From: Bolinopsis microptera
Lineage: Eukaryota > Ctenophora > Tentaculata > Lobata > Bolinopsidae
NCBI RefSeq assembly: GCF_026151205.1
Contig: NC_087072.1
Coordinates: forward strand, 2,685,375-2,749,374
Direction of reading: 5' to 3'
DNA: 64,000 nt
The first letter of the stretch is position 1. Each line of letters begins with the position of its first letter. Of this stretch, positions 13,062 through 27,160 are shown one piece after another. The notes below the pieces were generated by a model. That model had not been told where the DNA came from and did not search any database. It saw only the letters and a program-made list of their open reading frames with translations. The position numbers were made by a program, and so were the translations under genes.

Positions 13062-13976
13062 GGCAGTAAGCCAAAAGAAAGGAAGAACTTGAAGTCAATC
13101 AGAAAGCGGCCAAAATGATAAATCTGGGATTTTGTGTAGGTTTTAGGCCTGAGCCTCGATGGACGTAAGATTTTATTTATATCACACGATTTTGTAAATA
13201 GCAAATTATTTGTATCATATGAACGTTCATTTTAAGTGCTTTGTCTGCTTAGTTGGAGTTCCAAAATTAGAAGTGAGCCACAAATGACAGATTCCGCTAG
13301 CGTTGGATTGCTAGTTGTTTCCATGGTTGCCATGGTTACGGTTGAGTTAACTCATTAAAAGTTCAACTTTTCAGCTGAAATAGCGCGCATTTTACCGGCG
13401 CGCACTGTTTTGAATTTCTCGCCCAGAAGTCTTAACTGATAGTTGGATAATATCCGGTTGGATATGCAATATGCATGCTCGATGATCAACCATAATATTA
13501 CATTCACGGGAACACCAAGCAAGAATATTAAAATACACATGTCCTGAGATCTAATCAAGACAATTTTGTTAGGTTCAAATAGTAAAAGCAGTTACCTCTA
13601 AAATATGTATAAACAGCTCTTAAATAAAGTACAGCCCAACAATAAACAACGTATTATAATAAACATAGCAGAGAACAAGGATTTGCTGACTGGGTACTGG
13701 GTAGTGGACACACATGGTCAAGTCATATTCCATGATTCCTGTCATCAAAATTCTTGATGAGGATAATGTTAACACGCTAATGTTAACACGCCAGATAATT
13801 CATTTCTGCCCTTTCTAACATCTAAGAACATCCATTTATAGCATAGCCAAATGCAGCAACTGGTTCTAGATATATTACTCGTTTCTACGCTATTCTTATT
13901 CATTATTGCTACTCATTCATTACTCTTCTTCATCATTTTGGATTTGTATCGTAATTTTTACCTGGCTCTGGTATAG

Positions 13977-16900
13977 TTATCGGCAGCAGAATCTGAACAG
14001 GCACATCATGTCCTTTCTCACATAAGAGTTAAATATCGCCATCACTATAAAGTCAGCAAAACTTATGGAAACTAAGCAAATGGACATAGCGAACCACGGT
14101 TTTTCTGACATCCCTGTGTTCTTTTTGAAAGCAATGTCAACCCCAAGGTAGACAGTTAGAAGGACGAAGGTGATGGCGGTAGTGACCATGAAACACCGGG
14201 TAGTTGCCAACTGGTGCCTGGTTATGCTATTTGAGAACTTTCTCATGGGCTTCGGAGTTTCTTTAACCTGCTCTTCTCCACCTCCTCATTGTCCTCGAAT
14301 GACCGCTCGATGACTCGTGAGGGTAATCTGCTGAGATTAGGCATGTTCTCTACCAGCATACTTGCCTGAGGTGATAAGGATTATCAACTAGGAAGAGGGG
14401 CAAATACAGAGGTAATATGTGAAAGGTCGAGGAATTAAGTCTGTCGAAATCAACGTCATAAAAATATTTGTACAGAACTAGACAATGATAACAGAAATAG
14501 TGACGCTTGTACATCCTCATTGCTTTCAGGAGTTCTCTTATCTTATGTCACCACATTTAATTAAATGGCATTACCTTGATGACCGCCCATGTGGTAGGAT
14601 TGAGTGGAAATACCAAAAATAAATAGTGTTTTACAGAATTTTAAACTGACCGATACGGAAGGACCTTCTTGGAACAGATTGACCGATCTGGGAGTAGCAA
14701 GGGTCTCCTTTTCATCTCTAACGGCGTCAGCGACTGTTCCATTTCCATCTAGAGCTTTGGAGGTCCAGGAAACTTTCCGTTTAACTCCCCTTATGGAGTT
14801 CAATTTCATCGATGCCTCAGATTTGGGTCGAAAATCTTTTAATTCGATTGTTTCGTTTTGAGTCTTTTTCCTTTTCCTACTGGATTCACCAAAACCGTTT
14901 GAGCCACCAAGCCTGAAATAAAGTAGGATACGGCGGTAAGTTCAGAGTTGACGACTAAAACAGCAGCTTTATTACCGAGTCATTTAGATGCACCAGTAGA
15001 TCGTGGAAATTTGATAGTTACTAAAGTTAAAAGCTTTTAGTTTAAGCTATCGCATTACTTCGAATGTATCGCTTGTTCCTCCATTGGTTAACCACAGATT
15101 GTGATACAGATTACAGTAGTTACAAGCGGTCTAAGAATAAGAAACATATTTGTGCAAATTGTGGGAATTAGGATTAATTTGTTAATGATAAACTCAATCA
15201 GTTGTCCAGCTTTTCTTACCAAACAGATTTGTTTCCAAAGATAATCGATTCAGAGATGGTCTGCCTACCGAAAAGTGTTGATCTTCTTCGGTTCCCGTTC
15301 TCGATGGATTCAGCGCAACGCTTATAAAGGACATTGATGAGTTAAACGTAATTTCTTGTTATTTATTTTGTAACACGTAAAATTTCAGAATCAAAATGTA
15401 AGTTTAAAGAACATAATATAATTTAAAGTAGATCTTGTCGATTGGTTTGCCAACTCAGATGTTTATGTAATACCTCGGTGAACTTGTTGTAAGATCCTAC
15501 GAAGATACACAAAGTGACAATGACAGGCAAGTAAACGGTTAGCCCAAACGAAATATCGTTGAGCTCAGCGTAGCTGATCAGGCGAGCACATTCCAGATCT
15601 TTTGAATCGCTAACCGTTCTGGGGAAAAATGTATACTTGTCTTTTATTAATTGTATTTCGTATATTAGTTGCAATTACCCGAAAATAAAGTTATAATTAA
15701 TCAAGTTGGAAAAGATACGCTGAACAATATCTGAAGCAAATAGCCATACAGTCAGTATTACAAATATCAATTCTTCTACAGTGTTCTAACTTCTAAAGTT
15801 TACAAGAGAGTGATTACCCATCAAGAAGAGGGGACGATATGATAGTCTCATTGCCACTCTGTGTCCCATTCTGTGTCCCATTCTCCTCAATCCCAACTGT
15901 CTCCGACACCTCCGGGACGGAAGTGTCCGGGTGATAGCAGTGCTTCAGGTTAACATGGCACATCCCCATGAAGGACATATATTCCATGTTTATTGCGAAC
16001 CTATACCGAGTTGCCAGTTTCCAGCACCACGATAACAGAGCTATGAACAGCGACACAAATACACATGGTATCGTCGCCTGAGAAGGTGTGAAAATTATTG
16101 GTAGAGTTTATTAATGCTTTCCATACAAGTTACAACAATAAAGTCTTCATGTTATGTATCCTGGGAGAAACAGTAATATGATTTGAACGAATGTAGTAGC
16201 TGGGGAGCACAGTAAATATGTTTAAGGATGCTGCTTCCCAAAATCAATGGTGCCCGTTGAAATCACGCCACCCGCGAAGCAATAGCATTTGTATACTTTT
16301 CTAGAAGTCTGGCGTTGTTACCCACTGAACCCTGCCTAGCATAAGAAAAATTCTATTTCCGAATCTTTATGAAGAATATATGAAAGGTACCTGTTTTCTG
16401 GTGAGTTGGTGATACCGAAGGGGTCTGTAGATAAGAAGAAGCCTATCTAGAGCAGCCAGGAGGAGTGTGGTGGAGTTTACCGGTAGTCCAATTGTTACTA
16501 TGGCATCATTTAGCATACACACGTGCCGGTGCAACTGATGGAGGGTGAGTGTAAGGTTCAAGTGGTGAGGGTGAGTTGTGAGGATCAAGTGGTGAGGGTG
16601 AGTTGTGAGGATCAAGTGGTTCACTTCCTCATTAAACGGTATGATTTACTGCTTAATATAAGAAATCATTGTCTGTCCCATATTGCACGAACTGCTACGC
16701 ACAGAGTGCGTCGCCACTGCACTGCTAGTGCCACTGCTACCCACGTGCTATCACACCTAGATGTGAGACAAAGAAACAATAAAACTTACATATAATTGAT
16801 TGTTCTCGGCAAGTGCTGCGATGAGAAAAGTACCCAACATTACCATGACCTCTGCCGAAACGAACAGTTGAATTATCAACGGACTCAGCTGAAGAATGTA

Positions 16901-17416
16901 AAGATATTCTTCAACACAATATCGGATATTAATTATATATAAGTCACTGATAGATCAATGATTTAGCATGGTCACGTGATTAATAATTTTTTAATTCAAG
17001 CTATTCACTGACTTACAGTAAGTGGAAATAAATAAAAATGGCTGTATGTTTGACACTGAGTGAACAAGTAATAATATGTAACTAAGGAAGAACTGTTAGT
17101 ACAGTAAGACTAAGTTTGGGTATTATTTATAGTTTAACTGGGTACAAACCTTGGAGGATGCAACGTAGGGTTTCCTGATCTGAGTCACGATTACAAAACT
17201 GCCTCCAACAACCGTTATGCCGAGGAATGTAGCCACGACGATCAGCTCAACCATGTAATACCACTCCATGCTCCGACAGATCTGGGCGCCTTCGATAAGA
17301 TCAGAAGTTAATAATGTCGTCTTATTGCAACTGTAGGCTCTTTTAATGTGACATGATAAAAATAGATGTCCTAAAATAGATCTTCGAATTAGTCGAAATA
17401 AGACACATTGTCCCAT
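13977..17416 (-). CDS. class A (rhodopsin-like) G protein-coupled receptor, orphan
   Basis: Minus-strand exons carry the seven helices in order. TM1 is 17150-17416 (start Met uncertain: 17416, or the MEWYY Met near 17272). TM2 is 16790-16888. TM3 is 16391-16534, with the conserved Cys and a DRLLLIYRPLRY motif in place of DRY. TM4 plus ECL2 is 15818-16077, with an acidic ECL2 and several N-x-T/S sites. TM5 is 15474-15618, with the ECL2 Cys in DLECARL. TM6-TM7 and a short Cys-rich tail are 13977-about 14230. These first five exons join in phase. Intracellular loop 3 appears to use exons near 15220-15345, 14576-14913 and 14267-14365. They look coding (basic, Ser/Thr-rich) but the junctions do not all close in phase. 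TM7 has N-S-Y-V-R where NPxxY is usual, and TM6 lacks CWxP. Ligand unknown. The family call is firm; the exact CDS is not. Confidence 0.8.
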
Positions 17417-20400
17417 GATTCAGATTCAGTTACGAAGACAATTTTCATAATTATTATATTTCGGGTGAACGTTAGTTTCTCCAATCCCCATTAACAATTA
17501 CTCGAATTGACTAAATCTTCTGCAATTTTCTGAAATAATGATCAATAATTTTCTTACGGAAAGAAGAAATACGTTCATATATTTTGCTTGCTCGATGATT
17601 AATGATTCAAATGGGTGATCACTTTTCATATCTTCGCATTTACCAACATTTACCAATATATGGGCCACTTTAAGCGCTTTTGATCTTAAATCACTATCTA
17701 TCTACTGCTTACTCGATAATTTGATTCGACAACATTTCACCCCAAGTACTGAGCCTTGAACGTGACTTTGCACACCTAGCCACAACCAAACAATATCGCC
17801 AACATGGTTAGTAACCATGGTAACCATGGCAAAACGATAACCCAGGCTTGGGTACAATACCGCCTATTATAAAAAACACTCTGAAAATAAAAAACACTGT
17901 AAAATAACGGTAAAGTAGTACTTGCAAATACTAAAAGTAGTAAAATAATGAATGCGAATGGCAATGCTGGTGCTAAGACATTCCTAAGACATCAGGTAGT
18001 TATGATAAATGACAGTGTCTTATTTTTAGTCTTTCCCGCTTACAGAGTTGCGAAGAAAGAAGAAATCTAAGACTATTCGCCAAAAAAGCCAAGGCTGAAT
18101 CAGCACTTCAACAGTTTAATGTTGATGTACATGAATGGAGTTGAGATCTCATAAACTTACCAATGCCAGGTTATTTTATTGTCATAGAATACAGTTATTC
18201 CATAACTATGACTAAATACTTGATAGGAAACCATTTATGATATTTATGCATCACTAAAGAGCGCGTTTTATAGTCTCAAGGCTATAGTCCGTAAACACAT
18301 CCAACTATTCAAGTACTGCTATCAGCTTATAGTTATATATTTGAACCAAACACTTAAATTTGAAAATTTTTTGTAGGTTGTGATTTAAAATTTGTGACAA
18401 GTTAACCAAAACAAAAGAGTGGCAAAATGTATTGAAATTGTATCAATAATTTTCGTCATAGTTCCAACAAGAACACAAATTATTTGATTTTAAAAGTATA
18501 AAAGGGTTAAACCTTGCAACTACAGATTGATACTAAAAGAGAACTGAAAAACAAATCAAAACGACTCAATAACATTAACTGTCCAGTTCCACTCATTCTG
18601 TTATCTCCGCATACACCCGATACTTATTGAAGTGTAACACTGCTCGCCTGAACCAAGAAAAAATGAATCCAAAGTAAGGAGAGAGAAAAGAGACTCTTAC
18701 GAAACATACTGAGGTCCGTGTTTGGTATTATTGGTTCGAGGATGAGCATGGAGATAGCAGGTATCCATCAGGTGACTTGGTCACATGACTCAAACATAAT
18801 AGCAAGTCGGAGAACAAGGAGATGGAGCAGCCGTATTTAGCTCCCAAGAATAGGAGTTCCTGGTCAGAATACAGAAGATTTGGTGATGAGTTGTACTTGA
18901 AAATTTGCACTTCTTTGTTATATGATATTTTTTATCCTCGTCCAATTCTTCGTGATCGCTATAAGTATAATCTTGCCAGGATGAGTGTCAAAAATAGAAC
19001 TGTTTATGCAGTTTCGCCTCCGTGTGTATTTATATAGCTCATAGTTTGAGCTATACAAATAAATGCGAACCATATTTGTTTTGGCTGGTAATGAGTCATG
19101 ATTCTGGGTTTGATTGTTCGTTGCTGGAAGCCGTGGTAGGAGAAATCAAAATGAGAGTGCTCTTAAAGTTAATAGACTCTGATCCAGTGCCCTTTGTAGA
19201 AGTGATTCAGTTTGAGACTTTGAAAGATCAATCCTTATGAACTAGTTGTACTTGAAACCAAAATCATAAGCCATAATATGAACCATCGTTCAGCATTGTC
19301 TGTTTCCTTGCTTTTTACGATTACACAATTCCTCTATTGAACATGGTGTCTGCTGCTGCAGCTGCTGATCTTGCGTGATGAGTTACTCACCTTACAACCA
19401 TATCATTGTAAATATGTTTCTTATCAGGCTTAGTACATAATTACAATTGATTTACAATTTCCTCGGGTTCCACCAGTGGGTTTCCGATTTTTAATATTTT
19501 ATATATCTTAATTCTTTTAAAATTGTTTGATAAGTTTTGACAGGAGTTAGTTTAAATTTAATACCAGAAAACAAAGATCATCATGCACTCTACTTGATAT
19601 TTACCGGATATAGGTAAGGTCTAAGGATATCTGAAATTTTTAGATACATCGTGTGAAAAAATATAAAAAATATCGATTTTCAACTTAGTAGGGTCTAAAG
19701 AGCCCCAACAAATTTGATTCACGAATCGACGCGCATAACCTTTTAGACTTAGAGCAATTTGAAATTGGCCATGTAGATTGTAGAATTGCGATGCCGATAC
19801 GCGGTTTGGTGAAATAACGTATCTCGGTTCCTGATGAGAGTTTCGAGGTCAATAACCCCACCAAAATGACCGTAATCATCATGTTTATGGAAGCGGAGCT
19901 TAAAACCTTACCTGGGGACCCCAGGCTATTATGAATAAAGATTCGGCGGAATGACAGGCTGAGCGCCGCCCAGTAACTTAAAACCATGACCATATAGTTC
20001 TAAAATTACACGGCACGAATGAGTTATCAAGTTCTTATTAATATTACAGACTGCTCAGCAGATATTGGTACTGAGACCATATAGTTATAAAATTACACGG
20101 CACGAATGAGTTATCAAGTTCTTATTACAGACTGCTTATTGAGTTGCGTATCAGAAAGCAGTCTCAAAAGTTCAAATGTGATAAAGGCTAATAGAAGATA
20201 CCTTAGTAAACAGAATACTTGGTTTATGGTTATCTAAACTCTAACACTATAAAAAATGTCACAACCTAGCAGATGTTAAGCAAAGTATTCAGTAGTATCA
20301 CTGATATTTTATCAACTACAAGCAGCATCTGTCATTTGTAAATAAAGCCATTTAAAAATAGCTTTGAGGATGTCTTCAGAGACATTTTACTCTAAATTTT

Positions 20401-21521
20401 TGACAAATTTTGCAATTTTATTGCAATATATAACAATACTCGAATACAGATACAAATACATTTAATTTGTATCTGTAGATCGATGCCCCTAGCAACTTAA
20501 AGTGTTTCAGTGTTGCTCCTAGTAACTTAGGGTGTTGCTCCATGCAACTTGGCACTTGCTCGAATTTTGAATCGATTGATCTTCGTGGGTGGACAGCGTT
20601 CACTGAATTCAATACGGGGGATCAATGAGAGGAAGTCAGCAAATATTAATTATTTTATTGTGGTTCTATAGGAGGAAGCCACTGACAATCCACAAAGTTA
20701 AGTATTTACAAAGTCACGTTCTCCCCATTCTTTACCCTTTAATCATAGAGCCACTGAAATAAAGTTACCAATTTGCTCGATCGATCACACCACTACCCGC
20801 TCACTAGTGGTGAGTCACCACATGTCCTAGGAGTGAGACTGATCTTCAAGTCCTCACTGCACGGGCTCAAACATTGGCTGCATGTTGGTGACAGCGAGGA
20901 AATTGATTTACGATGAATTTTGGTACCTGCGTTCGATCTAATTACATCTTTGTGACAGATACAAATACTAAAACAAAAATAAAGAGAAACTTCTGAATTA
21001 CAAGTTATAGAATATTATTTGATTCTACAGACGCGACGCGACGTTTAAAAACTTCATGCGGTTGAACACCACATATATGCAGTCACAATGAGAAACAAGC
21101 CGAACCTCCTGATTTTGACTACCAACTAGAATAAAGCATTTAAGGGAGAGAATTGATCAAAATTTCGAATACTTTAACATTTAACTAGTTATCAACTTTA
21201 AACACCTGGAGTTGAGTGGGATAACATTTCCAATTGTAGCAGCATAATGCTGCTACAACTGCCAGCATTTAGCCTCTATATAACATGAAGTTTGAAGTTG
21301 AAGTGACATGATATTGATAGTAATCTTTAATTTCATCTGAAGTTCACATGTGAACCATGAGTCTAGCCCGATATCAAATAATAAACTTCACGTAAGATGT
21401 CAAGTTGTTATATGTCTTCGTAATGACAATGCAGTATAATTTTAAATAACTATAACGATACTCATCATCTAAGTCTTACTGCTTATAATTCACGATGCGA
21501 AGTCGCTGGTTATGTGTACCC
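17417..21521. other. gene-poor intergenic stretch
   Basis: No exon chain was found. A direct tandem duplication with a period of 87 bp lies at about 19988-20160, with near-identical halves sharing accatatagtt and ttacacggcacgaatgag. A hydrophobic open frame at 17776-17964 has a composition possible by chance. The 5' end and promoter of the GPCR should lie just above 17416, but no TATA-like or initiator signal could be singled out. Confidence 0.5.
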
Positions 21522-21592
21522 GGATGCAGTGGCGCAGTCAGTTAGCGTGTCAGACTATTAATCGAGAGGTTCCTGGTTCGAATCTTTCTAAT
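21522..21592 (+). pseudogene. tRNA-derived sequence (SINE head or tRNA pseudogene)
   Basis: It contains an RNA polymerase III A box (tggcgcagtcag at 21530) and a B box (ggttcgaatct at 21575-21585) at tRNA spacing, with a ctATTaa anticodon-loop-like segment between them. The anticodon and T-stem partners do not pair properly (cctgg faces ctttc), so a functional tRNA is unlikely. A Lys/Asn-type tRNA ancestor is possible. Confidence 0.65.
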
Positions 21593-23039
21593 ATACCTTT
21601 TGTAAACAAAATTAGTATTTCCAGGTCAAGAAAACAAATTAAATATCACAAATAGAAACCGGATATTAATCGTCAAAAAGTACATGAAGTAATAAATGTA
21701 TCATAGCTGAAACGGTAAATGTAACATGCTTTCGCAAGAGACCATATTGAGTGTAATACTAACCTATGCACCATGAATCCCTAACCCTTAACGTGGCTTA
21801 AAAACCATAAATCCTTGATAAAAATGGTAAAGGGTGATATAATATGTTTGTCCCCACCGTATTATCATCAAAACATCATTGGCGATTGTCGGCTAATCAG
21901 GTTCCACACCGCATTATATAATCCATGTTAAAGCTAACGTTTGGAAAACCTTACTCTCTTATTGCTTATCATGCTGGTTAGCTCCTCTCGTTAAAGGTGT
22001 TAACCTTCCTGCACCTGTTTAGACTTTAGCGCTATACTGTGGCAGCAGTGGATGACAAAGGTTAAGTGACTGTGTTCTCAAATTTTATGGAATAGCTTGA
22101 TCAGCTCCTATTGATGTGGGATGCAGTGCAAAATTTCAATTAAATTCAGGGACAACCAAGCAGTTCTAGTTGCTTAATTTTCCATTTTGTCCGGTTTCAG
22201 AACGAAATGTTGAAACTCACGAAAGCAGCATTTGGCAATAGCAGCTCAGCCTCAAACAGTTCGCTGGTTGAGTATCAGAAATAAGTCACAAAGAAAGTTA
22301 ACAAAGGAGCATCTTTTTTAAAAAGAGAGGCTGGGCCCACGAGATGATAGCATGAGGATGCTCTGCCTGCCTCTGGGGTATGGTAACCCTGGGGGAGGTT
22401 GTCGGAGATATCAAAGTGTATAGTGGAGGATGGTGGCAAGTGTTATGAGGGGGGGGGGGGATAAAGGAGCACCTGAAAACAGGTTAGGCAGCACGCAAGA
22501 CTCCTGTAGAGTGTGGAGGCCACCATCCGCGTCATTAAAAAGTACCAAACCTACGGTTTCTACAGAAGCTAGCTACTGTAGGTCAAATTTCAATCTAAGG
22601 TGTTATTTCTGAAACTTAATGAGAAACCGTCAAAGAGGGTTACATAGTACTTGTGCGTTTGCAGCTTACGGGCACTCTCTCTACACAGATTGCGCCCTTT
22701 GTTACTCTGTGCTTGGGATCCCTAATGCGTGACAATCACAAAGCCCTCACTTCGAGTGTGGTATGCCCATAACTTTGGGGTTTGTATGAGACAAAAACTT
22801 GCTTTTTTTTGCACTGCAGCATTCAAAGACTGGATCAGAATTTAACAAAGGATACATAAGATCATATATAAGGAGATTGTAAAATCAAATCTAAAAGTTG
22901 GAGCTGAAGAAATGGGAGCATACGATGGTGAATAAACAGATCCCGTAGTATTGATAGTCCAGTCATTTATGGACATCTACTTGCAAAGTTGCAAATCTTC
23001 AGATTTCGTCTAATCTGTAAGGAATCCTTGAAGGTAAGG
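21593..23039. other. gene-less stretch with one copy of a dispersed repeat
   Basis: About 22320-22620 resembles 27640-27850: both share agaggataacatgat-like, tctgcctgcctctg-like and actcctgtaga-like blocks with scattered differences. It also contains a G10 run near 22446. No coding potential was seen. Confidence 0.5.
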
Positions 23040-23599
23040 ATTTTAGGCCATATGTTCATTGTTCATTGATAACTTCTATATAAACATGCATAAGCAGCTT
23101 CGTTTAAGCCAAATCTGAAGTCTCTACGATCTTCAGAAGCAAAGGACAGTTGCATCATTGGGTCAACATGGGCGTGGCTCTCCTGAGCGTTGCCGGTTGC
23201 CCATGGTAAAAATGGGACTCCAAACGGAAATCATTCATTCATACCATAAGGGACGTTTGTGCAAAGTTTCAGGAGTATCTGAAGATTTGCAGGTACTTAC
23301 CCAATATTCAATAATGTCCATAAATGACTAAAAAGGATTCTGCGAAATTTATGAGCACACCAAACACTAAACAAAATCTGCTCTATTTAAGGGTTACGAT
23401 TTTGGTTAATGTCAGGGCTGGAGTAGGATCTATCAGCTTTAGGGGAGATAGTTACCGACACCGTATGAAACGATTTGACGATTTTAAAATAAAAGAACTT
23501 CAAAGACTGCTCTCTAAAGGAAATTATATATGAACAAAATTTCCAGGAAAAATGTCAATTTACTGAGTCGATTAACAGCACTGATTAAACCCCCTGCAG

Positions 23600-23872
<273 letters not shown>

Positions 23873-24520
23873 CAGACCAAAGGCCGCACAGTTTATCCGA
23901 GCAGCTTTGTACCTGCCTAGGTTGATCATTAAAGTGTTCAACTACAGTTTCTCATCACTAAACATTTTACCTGATAGTCATTATTTAAATGATATCTGAA
24001 AGTGAGGTACAATGAAACGCTACTTTAATTGTAAATCGTAACTAAAATGCTCAACAAATATATGAAAAATACAATCTAGAATCACACACACACTATTTCA
24101 GTCAACCTAAAGTCTAAGAGCCAAGCTGAAGACTTTAGACCCATTTAGGATTGCAATTTGCAAAGTCAAACTATCAACGATAAGTAGGGACTTAAGAACT
24201 ATTAAAAATCGCCCTTGCCGTAAATGGCGTAATTTTGTGCAGTCGTTGAGTAAAGTAAAAAGGTATACAAACTATAAATCATTAAGATGGAAATTCAACC
24301 ATTTATATACAAGAGGAGGTCAGGAGGGTGGCTTGTCTGTAACCTGGCACGGTTGGACAGCACACAAAGTGATGGTAAACATGAGCAGCGATTCTCTCCC
24401 CTCTAGCTAAAACTCAACCAGCTAACTAATTTTATATACTCTAGCTTAATATCTCCAAATACCATATAAAGCAGAAGCGCACCAGACAACATAACTGGAC
24501 TATAAGCTCTAAAAATATTG

Positions 24521-24757
24521 TCATCTAGCGACAGTTGTCGAGTCTACTGGTTTCCTGCGCTGGGTCTTAGGAACGGAGTCCAGTTGGGGTCGGGTGACGG
24601 TGGTGCGGGTTGTCTGACTGCGGGAGCTGGTACCCGCACTGGATCTGTTGACCTGTGCAAGGCCGGGCTGACTCCGTGCCAGAACAACAGATTGGACAGT
24701 TCGCCGTGTTGCGGGAAGTGGTAGTGGAGGCTTGTAAGTGATAGGACTAACCCCTTT
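24521..24757 (-). CDS. candidate basic Ser/Thr/Arg-rich terminal exon, copy 1
   Basis: This copy of the exon at 26630-26866 keeps the same open frame and the same stop, with few replacements. It reads as a proline stretch (PPLPLP), then RRTVQS, then a TSSRSQTTRTTVTRP-like stretch, then KPVDSTTVAR and stop. The function is not recognised. See the second copy for context. It could be a spare exon with no transcript. Confidence 0.4.
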   Translation of the reverse strand, partial: KGVSPITYKPPLPLPATRRTVQSVVLARSQPGLAQVNRSSAGTSSRSQTTRTTVTRPQLDSVPKTQRRKPVDSTTVAR

Positions 24758-25542
24758 CTTGGGATGGAGAAAAACATTCTGGGAAAAAGGTGTTGTAGTG
24801 TTTGCTGGTGCTACTCTGGGGGGGAGAGAAGGGGTTAAGTTCAGTTAAATAGTTTCCAAGGGGGTTTTTTTTTTAATTATTGGCAAGGGGGAATAAGTTT
24901 TAGTGGGACAGCAAGGGTCTGTAATTATAAAATTTTAAAAAAAAATTTTTATTTAAAATTTTTTGCGAGGTAAATAATAACTAAAAAAAAGCTCCGATTT
25001 TATATTTTGAAAATTCGTTTAAAGATTAAGATATTGTGGTTAAATCTTACTTCCGAGAGGTGGACAGTTCTGTTTCACGAGCTTTTTGTGAGTTATAATT
25101 TCTTATCATTATAAATAAACCGTTATATAACTAGTTTAGAATCTAAAATGTTCATTTTCAGTTTTACTTCTATATAAAATCATAAGCACTTGTTTAAGCC
25201 AAATCTGAAGTCACTAACGTCTTCAAGAGCAAGGACAGTGAAATCTTTTTAATGACTATATTTTTATAGTCACAGAAGGATTCTGCGAAATTTATGAGCA
25301 CACCAAACACTAAACAAAATCTGCTCTATTTAAGGGTTACGATTTTGGTTAATGTCAGGGCTGGAGTAGGATCTTTTAGCTTTAGGGGAGCTAGTTACCG
25401 ACACCGTATGAAACGATTTGACGATTTTAAAGTAAAACAACTTCAAAGACTGCTCTCTAAAGGAAACTATATATGAACAAAATTTCCAGGAAAAATGTCA
25501 ATTTACTGAGTCGATTAACAGCACTGATCTAAACCCCCTGCA

Positions 25543-25989
<447 letters not shown>

Positions 25990-26629
25990 CCCTGCAGACC
26001 AAAGGCCGCACAGTTTATCCGAGCAGCTTTGTACCTGCCTACTAGGTTGATCATTAAAGTGTTCAACTACAGTTTCTCATCACTAAACATTTTACCTGAT
26101 AGTCATTATTTAAATGATATCTGAAAGTGAGGTACAATGAAACGCTACTTTAATTGTAAATCGTAACTAAAATGCTCAACAAATATATGAAAAATACAAT
26201 CTAGAATCACACACACACTATTTCAGTCAACCTAAAGTCTAAGAGCCAAGCTGAAGACTTTAGACCCATTTAGGATTGCAATTTGCAAAGTCAAACTATC
26301 AACGATAAGTAGGGACTTAAGAACTATTAAAAATCGCCCTTGCCGTAAATGGCGTAATTTTGTGCAGTCGTTGAGTAAAGTAAAAAGGTATACAAACCAT
26401 AAATCATTAAGATGGAAATTTATATACAAGAGGAGGGTGGCGTGTCTGTAACCTGGCACGGTTGGACAGCACACAAAGTGATGGTAAACATGAGCAGCGA
26501 TTCTCTCCCCTCTTGCTAAAACTCAACCAGCTAACTAATTTTATATACTCTAGCTTAATATCTCCAAATACCATATAAAGCAGAAGCGCACCAGACAACA
26601 TAACTGGACTATAAGCTCTAAAAATATTG

Positions 26630-26866
26630 TCATCTAGCGACAGTTGTCGAGTCTACTGGTTTCCTGCGCTGATTCTTAGGAACGGAGTCCAGTTGGGGTC
26701 GGGTGACGGTGGTGCGGGTTGTCTGACTGCGGGAGCTGGTACCCGCACTGGATCTGGTGACCTGTGCAAGGCCGGGCTGACTCCGTGCCAGAACAACAGA
26801 TTGGACAGTTCGCCGTGTTGCGGGAAGGGGTAGTGGAGGCTTGTAAGTGATAGGACTAACTCCTTT
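26630..26866 (-). CDS. candidate basic Ser/Thr/Arg-rich terminal exon, copy 2
   Basis: The open frame follows a pyrimidine-rich gtttctccatcccaag acceptor-like site and ends in TGA at 26630. It is proline-rich at the start, then Arg/Thr/Ser-rich and strongly basic, resembling the TTLL4 terminal exon at 31627-32211 in composition. Inference: an alternative 3' exon of that gene or the end of a separate downstream gene. The last confirmed TTLL4 exon already has its own stop, so linkage is unproven. The plus strand is also open here but has a less protein-like composition. Confidence 0.45.
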   Translation of the reverse strand, partial: KGVSPITYKPPLPLPATRRTVQSVVLARSQPGLAQVTRSSAGTSSRSQTTRTTVTRPQLDSVPKNQRRKPVDSTTVAR

Positions 26867-27160
26867 CTTGGGATGGAGAAACACTTCTAGTGAAGGTGTT
26901 AGTAGTAGATTGCTGGTGCTACTCTGTGAGGGAGAGAAGCTGGTTAATGTTAGGTAAATAGTTGTGCAAGTGAAGAAGATTTAGAGGTAAATAATAAACT
27001 AAAACAAACTGACCGATTTTATTATTTTTGTAATCGCTTAATATTGTGGTTAAAATCTTACCTTCCGAGAAGGTGGACAGCTTCTGTTCAACGAGCTTCT
27101 GTGAGTCTTCTTATCACTTATAAATAAACCGTTATATAACTAGTTTAGAATCTATAAAAT

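Noticed and set aside
13355-13558. Extra hydrophobic exon of the GPCR
   Set aside because: It lies beyond the receptor's stop codon, has no clear acceptor joining it in phase, and the seven helices are already accounted for.
17776-17964. Hydrophobic minus-strand frame that might be a small membrane protein
   Set aside because: No splice context, no conserved residues, and AT-rich sequence often yields such frames.
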